In this document: in pieces, positions 15,890 to 24,237 of the stretch
Layout of the letters: the number at the start of each line of letters is the position of its first letter
Numbering within the stretch: position 1 is the stretch's first letter
Assembly: GCA_910577645.1 (NCBI GenBank)
Contig: CAJTOL010000017.1
Coordinates: forward strand, 6,260-70,259
Source of the DNA: an uncultured Lachnospiraceae bacterium
GTDB taxonomy: Bacteria; Bacillota; Clostridia; Lachnospirales; Lachnospiraceae
Reading direction: 5' to 3'
Length of the DNA stretch: 64,000 bases
The notes under the pieces: model-generated
Databases searched by the model: none
What the model was told of the DNA's origin: nothing
Seen by the model: the letters and a program-made list of their open reading frames with translations, nothing else
Translations under genes and position numbers: made by a program

Positions 15890-16879
15890 ATGGCTGCAAA
15901 GAGAAAAATCATGGTGCCTTATCCGGTACTAAAGGAAGGCTTAACTGAATTATTTGAACGGTATGAAGTTTATTATCCCAACCGCATTGTTCCCAGAAAT
16001 GAAATTTTAGAGATTCTTCCCCAGTACGACGCCTTAATCTCCTGCGGCTTCCTGGCCAATGCAGAAGCGATTGAACGCATGGATAATGTAAAAATCATGA
16101 GTACCTATGGGGTAGGATACGATAACGTTGATTTAAAGAAGATGAATGAAAAAGGAATTTTAGTCTGCAATCTTCCGGATATTGTAACAGAATCCACCGC
16201 CGAATTTGCCATGGGGCTGATGCTGGCATTAATGCGCCGGATTCCGGAAACCGATCACAAGCTGCGTTTAATCCCGGATTTAATGTGGGGACCTATTGCC
16301 AACCTTGGTCATGGGCTCAACGGCAAAAAGCTGGGCATCGTAGGAATGGGCCGTATCGGACGCGCTGTTGCCCGCAGAGCAAAACCATTCTTAATGGACA
16401 TTACGTACCACAACCGGCATCAGCTTCCTCCTGAGGTAGAAGCAGAGTACAGCGCAACCTATGTTCCCACTTTTGAACAAATTCTTCGGGAATCTGACAT
16501 TGTAATGATCAATATGCCCCTTACTCCCGAAACCCGCCATATGTTTGGCCTTCCCCAGTTTGAGATGATGAAGCGTTCTGCTTATTTAATTAATGTAGGC
16601 CGCGGCCCCATCGTAAATGAGCCCGAGTTAATTGAAGCTTTAGATAAAAAATTAATTGCCGGAGCCGGTCTGGATGTATTCGAGCATGAGCCCAATATTC
16701 CCAATCAGTTTAAAGGCATGCCTAATGTAGTTTTGGGCGCTCACATGGCAACTGCCACTGTGGAAACCAGAACCGAAATGGTACGTCTGGCCTGCAAAAA
16801 TATTATTGACTATCTGGAATATGGCCAGCTTCCCAATCTGGTCAATCCGGACGCATTAGCAAACAAGAGACCATTATAG
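15890..16879 (+). CDS. D-isomer-specific 2-hydroxyacid dehydrogenase
   Basis: The 329-residue NAD(P)-dependent enzyme has the full family architecture: a split catalytic domain, a Rossmann domain with GMGRIG (152-157), and the catalytic triad Arg238 (NVGRGP), Glu267 (DVFEHEP) and His285 (LGAHMATAT). It interconverts a 2-keto acid and a D-2-hydroxy acid; glyoxylate, hydroxypyruvate or 2-ketogluconate reductases are the closest kinds by motif. The ATG at 15890 is chosen because GGAGG lies seven bases upstream; a longer frame to 15827 would add a poor AT-rich leader. It diverges from the PAS-HTH regulator across a 287-base gap and ends in a clear terminator. Confidence 0.9.
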   Translation: MAAKRKIMVPYPVLKEGLTELFERYEVYYPNRIVPRNEILEILPQYDALISCGFLANAEAIERMDNVKIMSTYGVGYDNVDLKKMNEKGILVCNLPDIVTESTAEFAMGLMLALMRRIPETDHKLRLIPDLMWGPIANLGHGLNGKKLGIVGMGRIGRAVARRAKPFLMDITYHNRHQLPPEVEAEYSATYVPTFEQILRESDIVMINMPLTPETRHMFGLPQFEMMKRSAYLINVGRGPIVNEPELIEALDKKLIAGAGLDVFEHEPNIPNQFKGMPNVVLGAHMATATVETRTEMVRLACKNIIDYLEYGQLPNLVNPDALANKRPL

Positions 16880-16890
16880 ATCTTACCCCT

Positions 16891-16935
16891 AAAAACCAGC
16901 AAAATGTGCCGGCGGCGTGTTTTGCTGGTTTTTTT
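16891..16935 (+). terminator. Intrinsic terminator of the 2-hydroxyacid dehydrogenase gene
   Basis: AAAAACCAGCAAAA pairs with TTTTGCTGGTTTTT around a GC-rich 13-base loop. It begins 12 bases after the stop codon and ends in a seven-base T run. Confidence 0.85.
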
Positions 16936-16949
16936 ACCGGAAAATTAAT

Positions 16950-17003
16950 GCGCTTCATAATTCATATCATCCGCTAATCCCGATGATATGAATTATGAAG
17001 CGC
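16950..17003. repeat. Perfect 22-bp inverted repeat, no T run
   Basis: Arms at 16950-16971 (beginning GCGCTTCATAATTC) and 16982-17003 are exact complements around a 10-base loop. It lies 15 bases after the previous terminator and about 80 bases past the stop of the LarA-type gene on the other strand. Neither flank has a T run, so it is not a standard terminator; it may be a mobile palindromic repeat or an RNA end-protecting stem. Confidence 0.7.
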
Positions 17004-17042
17004 TTGCTAAAAAACAAGGGGTTTCAGGCAGGGCAGGAATGG

Positions 17043-17063
17043 AATGGGGATGTCGTAAAATGG
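17043..17063 (+). repeat. Half site of the GGGGAT..CG.AAAATG hairpin family
   Basis: AATGGGGATGTCGTAAAATG at 17043-17062 matches the left arm of hairpins at 22756, 47143 and 51915. No right arm is seen nearby. It is 20 bases past the LarA-type stop codon on the minus strand. Confidence 0.45.
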
Positions 17064-17082
17064 TAAATACACCCTTGATGAT

Positions 17083-18372
17083 TTATACAGACTTTGCCAA
17101 AGTTTTCCAAAGCCCCAACGCCGGCGTCTTAATCACATAGATCTCTTCCCCGTCCGGCATGGTGTAGTAGCCATCCGGCAGTTTTTCCATATCGTATCTG
17201 GCGGCTGCTTCCTGGTAGTCCATGTGGCAGTAGCCGATACTCTCCACTTCTTCCTTGGTAACTTTGGATTTATCAGTGGCATAAGTCACTGTAAAGCGGC
17301 CTTCTGTAGAGCCGTGCATAATATGGGCCGCCACCATATCCGCATTGGTAAATTTTCCGTCTTTCCAAAGGTTCAAAGCATAGGGAGTCCCGCGGTAGCC
17401 GTATTGGCGGATCAGGCCGTCCACCTCATCATTTTCTCCAAAATGCAGCAGGCCGGGAGCTAAAACCAGCAACTCCCCTCCATCCTCAATAATCATTCTG
17501 GAACGGTAAATCGCTTTGTTTCCTACCCAGGTGGATGTAAATTCTTCTGGTTCCAGATAAGCCACCACCTTGTGAACCCGCTTTGGCAGATAGGTGATGT
17601 TCCATCGCTTTGCCAGTTCTGCGGCCTGTTCGAAAGGCCTGCGGGCAGCTCCTGTAAAAATGCCGTGGATCTGTGCCTCATGGTTCTCCTCTGTGGTTAC
17701 TGTCAAAATGTAGGCTAAAGGCACATCCTTCAGGAAGTTTTCTTCTGCATAATCAAACAGGAGCCGAACCGGGGTATCGGTTTCTCCCATAATGTTCTCT
17801 AAATTGTAGATAGCCCCCACCATATGGCTCTGGTTAATCATCTGGCGGCCTCCCAGCCCTACCAGAATATTTTTGCTGTAGTTGGCCATCCCCACCACCT
17901 CGTGGGGCACCACCTGCCCGATGGAAAGGATCAGGTCAAAGCTCCCGTCTACCAGGCATTTATTTACCTCTGCGTCAATATCCAGACTGCTAGTTCCGTC
18001 GCTGATTTTTTCTATATAAGCCGCCGGAATCGTACCGATTTTAACGGTATCGGTGCGCCAGTTATGATAAAGGTACACCGATTCCGGTATATCCCCGCCA
18101 ATAAAGCTGACCTGTTCCTCCCTTGTCATCATCCGGTGAGTTCCCAGGGCAGGCATTATTTTTACCTCTGCCTCCTTCGCCAGCTTTCGGTAACAATATC
18201 CGGTAATCTTTCCCGCATATGAGTAGCAGCGGGTAATATCCGGAGGAACCAAAAGCACCCGTTTGGCTCCCTTCACCTGTTCCAGGGTTTGATCCAAAAC
18301 CTGAAATACTTCCTGATCACTGATCACGCCGTCAAAGGATTTGGCGCTGTATTCTTTCATGTTTTTTAGCAT
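17083..18372 (-). CDS. LarA-family (nickel-pincer lactate racemase-like) protein
   Basis: The 429-residue protein belongs to the DUF2088/LarA family, 2-hydroxyacid racemases or epimerases that use a nickel-pincer nucleotide. Expected active-site positions are present: PPDITR (43-48), His79 (ALGTHR), His157 (VVPHEVVG), Lys167 (NYSKNIL) and His183 (NQSHMVG). LarA relatives include racemases for malate, phenyllactate and short aliphatic acids, so the substrate is open. No LarB/C/E maturation genes lie in the window and must be elsewhere if the cofactor is used. It overlaps the DUF1667 gene by seven bases, so it ends a four-gene operon starting at 21426. Together the set suggests racemisation plus oxidation of a 2-hydroxy acid or polyol phosphate. 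Confidence 0.88.
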   Translation of the reverse strand: MLKNMKEYSAKSFDGVISDQEVFQVLDQTLEQVKGAKRVLLVPPDITRCYSYAGKITGYCYRKLAKEAEVKIMPALGTHRMMTREEQVSFIGGDIPESVYLYHNWRTDTVKIGTIPAAYIEKISDGTSSLDIDAEVNKCLVDGSFDLILSIGQVVPHEVVGMANYSKNILVGLGGRQMINQSHMVGAIYNLENIMGETDTPVRLLFDYAEENFLKDVPLAYILTVTTEENHEAQIHGIFTGAARRPFEQAAELAKRWNITYLPKRVHKVVAYLEPEEFTSTWVGNKAIYRSRMIIEDGGELLVLAPGLLHFGENDEVDGLIRQYGYRGTPYALNLWKDGKFTNADMVAAHIMHGSTEGRFTVTYATDKSKVTKEEVESIGYCHMDYQEAAARYDMEKLPDGYYTMPDGEEIYVIKTPALGLWKTLAKSV

Positions 18373-18734
18373 AAATCTCTCTCCACTGTTTTTGTGACAA
18401 TTACATCGCTTTCATAGCCTAAAATCCCGGAAATTACTATGGTTCCGGCCTTTACCGGAGCTTCCAGGCTTATTTTACGGATCTCTTCCATGGCTTTTCC
18501 AATCTCCCCTTTAGGAATGGGGTTTGTAAGGCGCACACTTGCCAAAGGCAGCTCCCCGTTTTTCACTAATATGGAGGTAGCGATATTTCTCCGGGGATCC
18601 GTAAGCTCCTGCTCCACATAGGATTCCCCTTTGGGGCAGATATTTCCGGTTATAGAAAGGATTTTTCCGTTTTCTACGTCTGCCTGGATCTCACATCCAT
18701 TAGGGCAGATAATGCAGGTATATTCTCTCAACAT
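18366..18734 (-). CDS. DUF1667 cysteine-rich protein
   Basis: This 122-residue protein has an N-terminal metal- or Fe-S-type cluster motif TCIICPNGC (Cys7, Cys10, Cys14) and a fourth cysteine in NICPKGE (Cys33), typical of DUF1667. The rest is a small beta-rich domain ending in VERDLC. Family members are almost always encoded beside GlpA/GlpB-like flavoproteins, as here, and are assumed to be the third subunit of an FAD/Fe-S dehydrogenase. It overlaps both neighbours by seven bases, which supports translational coupling and fixed stoichiometry. Confidence 0.88.
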   Translation of the reverse strand: MLREYTCIICPNGCEIQADVENGKILSITGNICPKGESYVEQELTDPRRNIATSILVKNGELPLASVRLTNPIPKGEIGKAMEEIRKISLEAPVKAGTIVISGILGYESDVIVTKTVERDLC

Positions 18735-19963
18735 TCTACACTCACCTCCAGAGCATCCTTTGAACTTATCTTGTCTGCTTTTATTGTAAGCTGGATCATT
18801 TCGGCCGGAAGGGCTTTTTTCATTTTCTTTGCCCCAATTTCCTTTCCGCCCTGCCTCACAACAATCCGGCAGTCTCTTATCAGTTTTCTTACGCGCATGG
18901 ATAGGGTAACATCCTGTTCTCCGCTGATTTTTTGTGGGATGGTATGGCCAATGTTTCCATCCGTAGTAATTTCAATGGAACAGTCTTCCAAGGCCTTATT
19001 TTTTATGTATTCTGCAGCAGAATCCGCCAGCTTCTCTGCCTCCATGGACACAAAGTCTACCAAATCATGGACGTGGAGCACATTCCCTGCCGCAAAAATC
19101 CCGTCTATATTGGTCTGGAAATGCTCGTCTACCACTGCTCCTCTGGTTCGGTTATCCAGTGTTACTCCAGCATCAATGGACAGCTCATTTTCCGGAATCA
19201 GGCCCACAGACAGAATCAGGGTATCGCATTGATATTCTTTTTCTGTTCCGGGGACAGGTTTAAAGTGTTCATCTACCTGAGCCACCGTAACTCCTGTCAG
19301 CCGGGAATCTCCGTGGATCTCTGTTACGGTATGGCTTAGATACAAAGGAATATTATAATCATTTAAACACTGCTCAATATTTCTGGGAAGCCCGCTGGGG
19401 ATGGGCTGAATCTCAAACACTGCCTGAACATGAGCTCCCTCTAAAGTCAGCCGTCTGGCCATAATCATGCCAATATCTCCGGAGCCCAGAATTACTACTT
19501 CCTTTGCAGGCATTCGGTTGTAAAGATTCATGTAAGCCTGAGCCACCCCGGCGGTAAATACACCGGTGGGACGTTCTCCCGGAATTCCCAATGCGCCTCT
19601 GGTCCGCTCCCTGCAGCCCATGGTCAGAATAACTGCCTGAGCCTGATACTGCACCAGCCCTTCTCTGGATGCCGCCGTTACTACCTTGTCTTTTGTAACC
19701 TCTAAAACCGTGGTATTGGTCATATAGGGAATCTCTTTTTCCACCACCTGATCGATAAATCGCTGGGCATATTCCGGGCCGCTTAAGGTAGTCTGAAAGC
19801 GGGTAAGGCCAAAGCCGTCGTGGATACACTGACGCAGAATTCCGCCCATGTGCTTTTCCCGCTCCAATATCAAAATGTCCCGAATTCCTTTTTTATACAG
19901 TTCTACGGCAGCTGCCAGCCCTGCGGGGCCTCCGCCTATGATAATAACGTCTTTTTTCTCCAT
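18728..19963 (-). CDS. FAD-dependent pyridine-nucleotide-disulfide-type oxidoreductase subunit
   Basis: The 411-residue protein has two dinucleotide-binding motifs: IIGGGPAGLAAAVELYKKG (9-27, FAD) and VILGSGDIGMIMARRL at about 172-187. The FAD-contacting GIFAAGNVLHVHDLVD lies near 300. No redox CxxC is evident; a lone Cys lies in LRQCIHDG at about 47. It resembles the HcnB/GlpB-neighbour type of subunit found with DUF1667 and a GlpA-like protein. It starts two bases after the GlpA-like stop and overlaps DUF1667, so the three genes probably form one complex that passes electrons from substrate through FAD to an Fe-S carrier or NAD. Confidence 0.88.
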   Translation of the reverse strand: MEKKDVIIIGGGPAGLAAAVELYKKGIRDILILEREKHMGGILRQCIHDGFGLTRFQTTLSGPEYAQRFIDQVVEKEIPYMTNTTVLEVTKDKVVTAASREGLVQYQAQAVILTMGCRERTRGALGIPGERPTGVFTAGVAQAYMNLYNRMPAKEVVILGSGDIGMIMARRLTLEGAHVQAVFEIQPIPSGLPRNIEQCLNDYNIPLYLSHTVTEIHGDSRLTGVTVAQVDEHFKPVPGTEKEYQCDTLILSVGLIPENELSIDAGVTLDNRTRGAVVDEHFQTNIDGIFAAGNVLHVHDLVDFVSMEAEKLADSAAEYIKNKALEDCSIEITTDGNIGHTIPQKISGEQDVTLSMRVRKLIRDCRIVVRQGGKEIGAKKMKKALPAEMIQLTIKADKISSKDALEVSVEC

Positions 19964-19965
19964 AA

Positions 19966-21426
19966 TCAGTTTTCCTCCCGCACCTTTTTAAAGATTACCT
20001 GGGATCCCTGACGGGCGTAAAGAACTTCGGTCTCCTTCTTTCCCAGCTCTTCTTCAATCATCTGTTCGATCCGCATCTGGCAGTAGCCCCCCTGACACCG
20101 TCCCATCATGGAGCGGGTCCGGTACTTAACGCCTACCATAGTATTTACTCCCAGAGGGTTATGGATTGCCTGAAGGATTTCCGCCTTGGTTACCTTCTCA
20201 CAGCGGCAGATTATCTCGCCGTAATCCGGATTTTCCTTAATTATGCGAGCCTGCTCTTCCTTAGATAAATTCTCAAACCGGACAATTCCCTTCCGTCTGG
20301 GATTAAAATCAGGATTCTCCTTCAGTTCTTCCCGTTCCTTCATCAAGCCTATGGCGTAGCGGGCAATGGGCACGGCAGCGGTCAGGCCCGGCGACTCAAT
20401 CCCTACCAGGTTAATGGCATTGGGTGCCAAATCATCTTTTATCTCGATCTTAAAGTCCTGAATTACCCCATTATCATCTACCCACTTAGGCAATATGCCG
20501 GAATAGTTGCGGATATAGTCTGCCTTATTAATATGAGGCCAGAGCCTGGAAGCGCTCTCTGCCAAATAATCCATATTTTTCTGAGAAACGCCATAATAGC
20601 CGAAATCATCCACCAGATCTGCATTAGGGCCAATGGTTACGTTCCCGTCAATGGTGTTGGTTACATGTATTCCCATATAGGTATTGCTGGGTACCGGGTA
20701 AACCGGCATGGGAAGGAGCGGGCCGGTTCTCTTGTCTAAGATGATATAATCTCCCTTAGAACCGATAATTTTATAGCCCTTAATTCCCAGCATATACGAA
20801 ATTTCCCCACACCCTAAACCAGCGGCGTTTACCACCCAGCGAGTGTGAAATTCTCCCTGTACCGTGGTGATGTGATAAATTCCCTGTTCATCCCGACGGA
20901 TTGCAGTTACCTGATTGTTAAAAAAGTATTCCGCTCCGTTTTGATGTGCATTTTCCGCTAATGCAATGGTATAGTGAAACGGCTCTAAAATACCGCTGTT
21001 GGGAGAAAACATGGCAAATTTTCCTACTACTGCAGGCACAAGCTGATGAAGTTTTTCTTCATCAATAATCTCCAGCCCTTTTGAGCCGTTGACTTCCCCC
21101 TGCTTTAAGGTTCTCTTTAAGGTTTCCATGTCTTCTTCCGTATTGCCTACCAGCACCTTACCGCAGCGCAGGAAGGGGAATTCCAGTTCTTCTGCCAGTT
21201 GCCCCATCATCTGGTTTCCTTCCACACACAGCTTCGCTTTTAAAGTCCCTTCATCATAGGCAAAGCCGCCGTGAACCACCGCGGAATTCCTTCCGCTGGT
21301 CTCATAGCAGACATCTAAGTTTTTCTCCAGAACCCCAATCTTCAGCTGATATCTGGACATTTCCCTGGCTATGGCGCTTCCTATCATACCTCCGCCGATA
21401 ATCAGTACATCATATAATGGTTTCAT
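19966..21426 (-). CDS. GlpA-like FAD-dependent dehydrogenase with C-terminal BFD-type [2Fe-2S] domain
   Basis: Residues 1-370 form a DAO-family flavoprotein with IIGGGMIGSAIAREM at the N-terminus and the closing LVGIESPGLTAAVPIARY motif, as in anaerobic glycerol-3-phosphate or L-2-hydroxyglutarate dehydrogenases. Residues of about 404-450 add a BFD-like [2Fe-2S] domain with Cys407, Cys409, Cys444 and Cys449 (CRC and CQGGYC). The 486-residue length matches clostridial GlpA-type proteins. Annotation as glycerol-3-phosphate dehydrogenase is common, but the LarA-family gene in this operon makes a 2-hydroxy acid equally possible. A GGAGGTG site precedes the ATG. The promoter is bracketed by a long inverted repeat. 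Confidence 0.87.
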   Translation of the reverse strand: MKPLYDVLIIGGGMIGSAIAREMSRYQLKIGVLEKNLDVCYETSGRNSAVVHGGFAYDEGTLKAKLCVEGNQMMGQLAEELEFPFLRCGKVLVGNTEEDMETLKRTLKQGEVNGSKGLEIIDEEKLHQLVPAVVGKFAMFSPNSGILEPFHYTIALAENAHQNGAEYFFNNQVTAIRRDEQGIYHITTVQGEFHTRWVVNAAGLGCGEISYMLGIKGYKIIGSKGDYIILDKRTGPLLPMPVYPVPSNTYMGIHVTNTIDGNVTIGPNADLVDDFGYYGVSQKNMDYLAESASRLWPHINKADYIRNYSGILPKWVDDNGVIQDFKIEIKDDLAPNAINLVGIESPGLTAAVPIARYAIGLMKEREELKENPDFNPRRKGIVRFENLSKEEQARIIKENPDYGEIICRCEKVTKAEILQAIHNPLGVNTMVGVKYRTRSMMGRCQGGYCQMRIEQMIEEELGKKETEVLYARQGSQVIFKKVREEN

Positions 21427-21443
21427 CTGCCCACACCTCCATA

Positions 21444-21520
21444 TTCATCCTATAAATATACTTTATTTTTATCATTTTTTAGGGTTTGCGTCAAGATTTT
21501 TCTTTAATTTATAGGATGAA
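21444..21520 (-). promoter_or_regulatory. Promoter bracketed by a perfect 14-bp inverted repeat
   Basis: TTCATCCTATAAAT (21444-21457) and its exact complement (21507-21520) are 63 bases apart centre to centre. Between them on the minus strand lies TTGACG (21489-21494), a 17-base spacer and TAAAAA (21466-21471). One arm would sit just after the start point and the other near -55, a layout that suits a regulator bridging two operator halves. It controls the GlpA-like/LarA operon. Confidence 0.65.
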
Positions 21521-21848
21521 TTTAGATGCAAACAAAGAAAAACCGCCAGCAAGCCTAGCGGCGACTGACGGGCCGAATGACGATTACTTAAGCCAGGCAA
21601 TCTGTAATTCCCTAAGGCCGGCAGCTATATCGCCGCCTTTCTCCTATTACAAATTCCTCATAGTATTTTGTCAGGCTCCCTGGAATTTAACGGTTTCATC
21701 GCGGATTTCTTTCCAATTATTTATTGATTCATTGAACAATTTCACGAAGATGTCATCTTATTGTCACTGTAAAATTATCTATACCTACGATATAATATCA
21801 TCAAGACTATTGCAATGGTTTAAATCTTTATAAGCGGCGGTTAAATAT
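21521..21848. other. Intergenic stretch without a convincing gene, possible decayed coding sequence
   Basis: Plus-strand open frames here have no ribosome site and no family features. The minus strand reads patches such as FVKLFNESINNWKEIRDETVKF and GLRELQIAWLK separated by stop codons, which look like worn coding sequence of a mobile-element protein, but I cannot name a family. The GC content drops sharply towards the next gene, marking entry into an accessory region. Confidence 0.3.
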
Positions 21849-22775
21849 ATGAAAAAATTAGCAGTATTATTACTTTCTGGTTCTATTGGTCTTAGCAACG
21901 CATTTTGTTCATTATTGTTTCTTGGGATTATATGTTTTTTAATTACCAGAAATAGTACATTTATTGAATCCTCAGCTCCTGAACAAAGTAACTCAGATAC
22001 ATTTTTTGCCCAATTGGTTGACCATTATGTTGATGATGACAAATTAACGGCATTATATAATGAACCAGATATCCTTGAACGTTTAATAGCTTTTAATAAA
22101 TGTCTGAATGAACAACTTAATTATTATGAATTATCCTTTCAAGCGCTCCAAAGTTTAGAGTATTTTAAAGGAACTGATAACTTTGTTAAAATATACAACA
22201 GAAAAGGCGACCAAATAAAAAATCAGAAAATAGAAATAGATGAGCAAATTTGTTATGTAACATCATTAAATACAATTGGAGTAAATGAAAAATTTTTTAA
22301 TGAATATTTACCACTTGTAGAGGAAGGAAATAGCTTCGCTTCTGAAGACTATATATTATCCACTTCAACTGAAATTCCAATAATATTAGGGCATCACTAT
22401 AAAGAATACTATAAAGTTGGAGATATTATACAACTAAATTTTCTTGAAAAGAACTTTGACTTTTACATCAAAGGTTTTTTCCCGGAAAATCTATCTATAT
22501 ATTATAATAGCAAAAGCATTGATATAAATAATTACATATGTATGCCCAGCTTCAACTATACTGCCAAAAGTGAAGATGCTAATGATAATTTAATTTGGTG
22601 GGCAAGGTATTACCTTCAAAAAAACCATGGATATATCAGGTATAATTCCCAAGATGAGTTAGAATCTATCAAACAGATCGTAACTGAGTTGGCCCAAAAA
22701 TATGACTTAGATTATTCAATCATAGATTCTGTTAATCGCATAAGCAGAAGTCATGAAGGGGGTATCGCAAAATGA
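21849..22775 (+). pseudogene. N-terminal half of a bacteriocin-associated (immunity-type) membrane protein, truncated
   Basis: The 308-residue frame starts with a signal-like first membrane helix (about 10-36, LSNAFCSLLFLGIICFLIT), followed by a long extracytoplasmic domain rich in Asp, Asn and Tyr (YYELSFQALQSLEYFKGTDNFVKIYNRKG). This matches the layout of the bacteriocin-associated integral membrane / FtsX-like permease family, which normally continues to about 650-700 residues with further helices. Here the frame stops at GGIAK, whose codons lie within the hairpin repeat at 22756, so the C-terminal membrane part is gone and the repeat forms the end. AT-rich codon use differs from the genes to the left. 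The family name is a moderate-confidence call; no partner ATPase is present. Confidence 0.5.
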
Positions 22776-22850
22776 AATAAGGGAACTTTCTATTAGCGAA
22801 AATTGGCGGACAGCGTTAATAGAAAGTCCCTGCTTTCATTTTTCCCCCTC
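22756..22850 (+). repeat. Long hairpin of the GGGGAT..CG.AAAATG family
   Basis: The left arm begins AAGGGGGTATCGCAAAATG; the right arm ends TTTCATTTTTCCCCC at 22849. An inner stem AGGGAACTTTCTATTA / TAATAGAAAGTCCCT completes a stem-loop of about 90 bases. It contains the stop codon of the truncated membrane-protein gene. Confidence 0.65.
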
Positions 22851-22866
22851 AGCTTTATATGTAGAT

Positions 22867-22916
22867 AAATACGGAACGAATCCTGGCTTTTATGAATCCC
22901 TTCCGTATTTTATTTT
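22867..22916 (+). terminator. Terminator-like hairpin with T-rich tail
   Basis: AAATACGGAA (22867-22876) pairs with TTCCGTATTT (22901-22910) around a 24-base loop and is followed by TATTTT. It lies in the convergent gap between the truncated membrane-protein gene and the anti-sigma-type gene. Confidence 0.5.
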
Positions 22917-23004
22917 GATATACTTTAAAAGGAGTCCTCGGTTGAAAGCGTAATTGGCTCTGAGCCTCCATTAGCATAAACGGTGCCAGTGGTTCTACTA
23001 CAAA

Positions 23005-23691
23005 TTATTTAACATTTTCTACAATTTTTCTGATTTCATTTTCATCTGTTAACGTAGTCTGCAGAATATAGTAACTCTCATTGATATTCCAATATAAATA
23101 ATTTTCAAAACGCTTGTCTTTTGATTTGAAAAACTGTCCGGTAGCATTATCTAACTCCAATTCGTATAAATCATAATGTTCGACATCAATTTGATAAATA
23201 TGCTTTTTAGAAGACGTTTGTAATCGTATTATATCTCCATCGGAATTTGAATATGTTACATAATATCTTAATTTTGTAGAATGTGTTTCTGTAAGCCTGA
23301 AACCGTCTGGAATATAATTCAGTATGATTGGCTCTGTGGTTTCTGCAATATCATTAGTAAATGAAAATTGTATATATTTATCACAAATACTTGTAATAAC
23401 ATTATGGCAGGCAGCGCGTACTTCCTCAAATTGCAGTAATACTGCAAAGCTGATACCTGTAATGAAAATAATTATGGATACAATTTTTTTGCAGTACCGC
23501 AATGTAGTTCGAGATAGTTCCCGAAAGCGTAATCGTTTAATAAGTTGTTTCATCTTATAATCATAGTGCTCAGGAAGTACTACCTTATTTATTTTTTCAG
23601 ATGGATAATTTTCTAGATCATCCAAGCTATTTTTAATAACAGTGGCTTTTAAAAGAGATTCCCACATTTCATTATTGTAATCATTTGCCAT
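23005..23691 (-). CDS. Putative membrane-anchored anti-sigma factor (DUF4367-like)
   Basis: The 228-residue protein has a charged cytoplasmic N-terminus, one membrane helix at about 70-88 (IVSIIIFITGISFAVLLQF), and an extracytoplasmic domain whose core (IPDGFRLTETHSTKLRYYVTYSNSDGDIIRLQTS) resembles DUF4367, a domain frequent in clostridial anti-sigma-like proteins. It overlaps the upstream ECF-type sigma gene by 11 bases, the classic arrangement of a sigma factor and its inhibitor. The model is that it holds the sigma factor until an envelope signal arrives. Domain assignment is moderate; the gene pair makes the role likely. Confidence 0.7.
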   Translation of the reverse strand: MANDYNNEMWESLLKATVIKNSLDDLENYPSEKINKVVLPEHYDYKMKQLIKRLRFRELSRTTLRYCKKIVSIIIFITGISFAVLLQFEEVRAACHNVITSICDKYIQFSFTNDIAETTEPIILNYIPDGFRLTETHSTKLRYYVTYSNSDGDIIRLQTSSKKHIYQIDVEHYDLYELELDNATGQFFKSKDKRFENYLYWNINESYYILQTTLTDENEIRKIVENVK

Positions 23692-24220
23692 GAAGATATC
23701 CTCTCAGTTTGTCTTTTAAAAGAAGATTGGCCCGATAAAGCCGGGTTTCGACAGTGCGCTTTTGCAGGTTTAAAAAAGCAGCAATTTCTTCGTTGCTGAA
23801 TTCATTAACATATCTTAATTCTAATACAGAGCGATATATTTCATTTAATTCCCCTATCGCTTTTTCGAGATAAGAAAGATCTTCGCTACGGATCATGTTA
23901 TCAACAATTTCGTCAGAAGGAGAAGACAAATTCAGATGGGCTTCAAAAGATTCTTCTTGAATCTTGCTCTTATCTCGAAGATAGTTTATACAGTAATTCC
24001 GCGTAGCAGTAATAATATAATTTTGAGATTTTTTGTAGTTATTCAAATCAATTTTATCTAAATGATAGGCCAGTCGTATAAAAATATCCTGCGACAAGTC
24101 TTCTATAAGGGTTTCATCATTTGTGTAACGTTTGAGTGTAAAATAAATGGTTTTGCCATAAGTTTCATATAATTTGGTAAATTTATCGCATTCTTCGTGG
24201 GTATCAAAAACTAGTATCAT
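23681..24220 (-). CDS. ECF-type sigma-70 family RNA polymerase sigma factor
   Basis: The 179-residue protein has region 2 (ETLIEDLSQDIFIRLAYHLDKID, about 38-60, followed by NYIITATRNYCINYLRDK) and region 4 (LELRYVNEFSNEEIAAFLNLQKRTVETRLYRAN, about 135-168), the minimal set of an ECF sigma factor. An AGGAG site precedes the ATG. It lies 17 bases after an XRE-family regulator gene and overlaps the putative anti-sigma gene. Targets are unknown; the broken bacteriocin-type membrane protein nearby may once have been one. Confidence 0.88.
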   Translation of the reverse strand: MILVFDTHEECDKFTKLYETYGKTIYFTLKRYTNDETLIEDLSQDIFIRLAYHLDKIDLNNYKKSQNYIITATRNYCINYLRDKSKIQEESFEAHLNLSSPSDEIVDNMIRSEDLSYLEKAIGELNEIYRSVLELRYVNEFSNEEIAAFLNLQKRTVETRLYRANLLLKDKLRGYLHGK

Positions 24221-24237
24221 ATGTTAGACTCCTAATT

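Noticed and set aside
21486..21833. 115-residue plus-strand frame after the GlpA-like promoter
   Set aside because: It starts inside the promoter and operator arms, lacks a ribosome site and shows no family pattern; the minus strand may hold decayed coding sequence instead.
22753..22953. 66-residue plus-strand frame past the truncated membrane gene
   Set aside because: It is translated hairpin sequence (repeat arms and a terminator) with no ribosome site.
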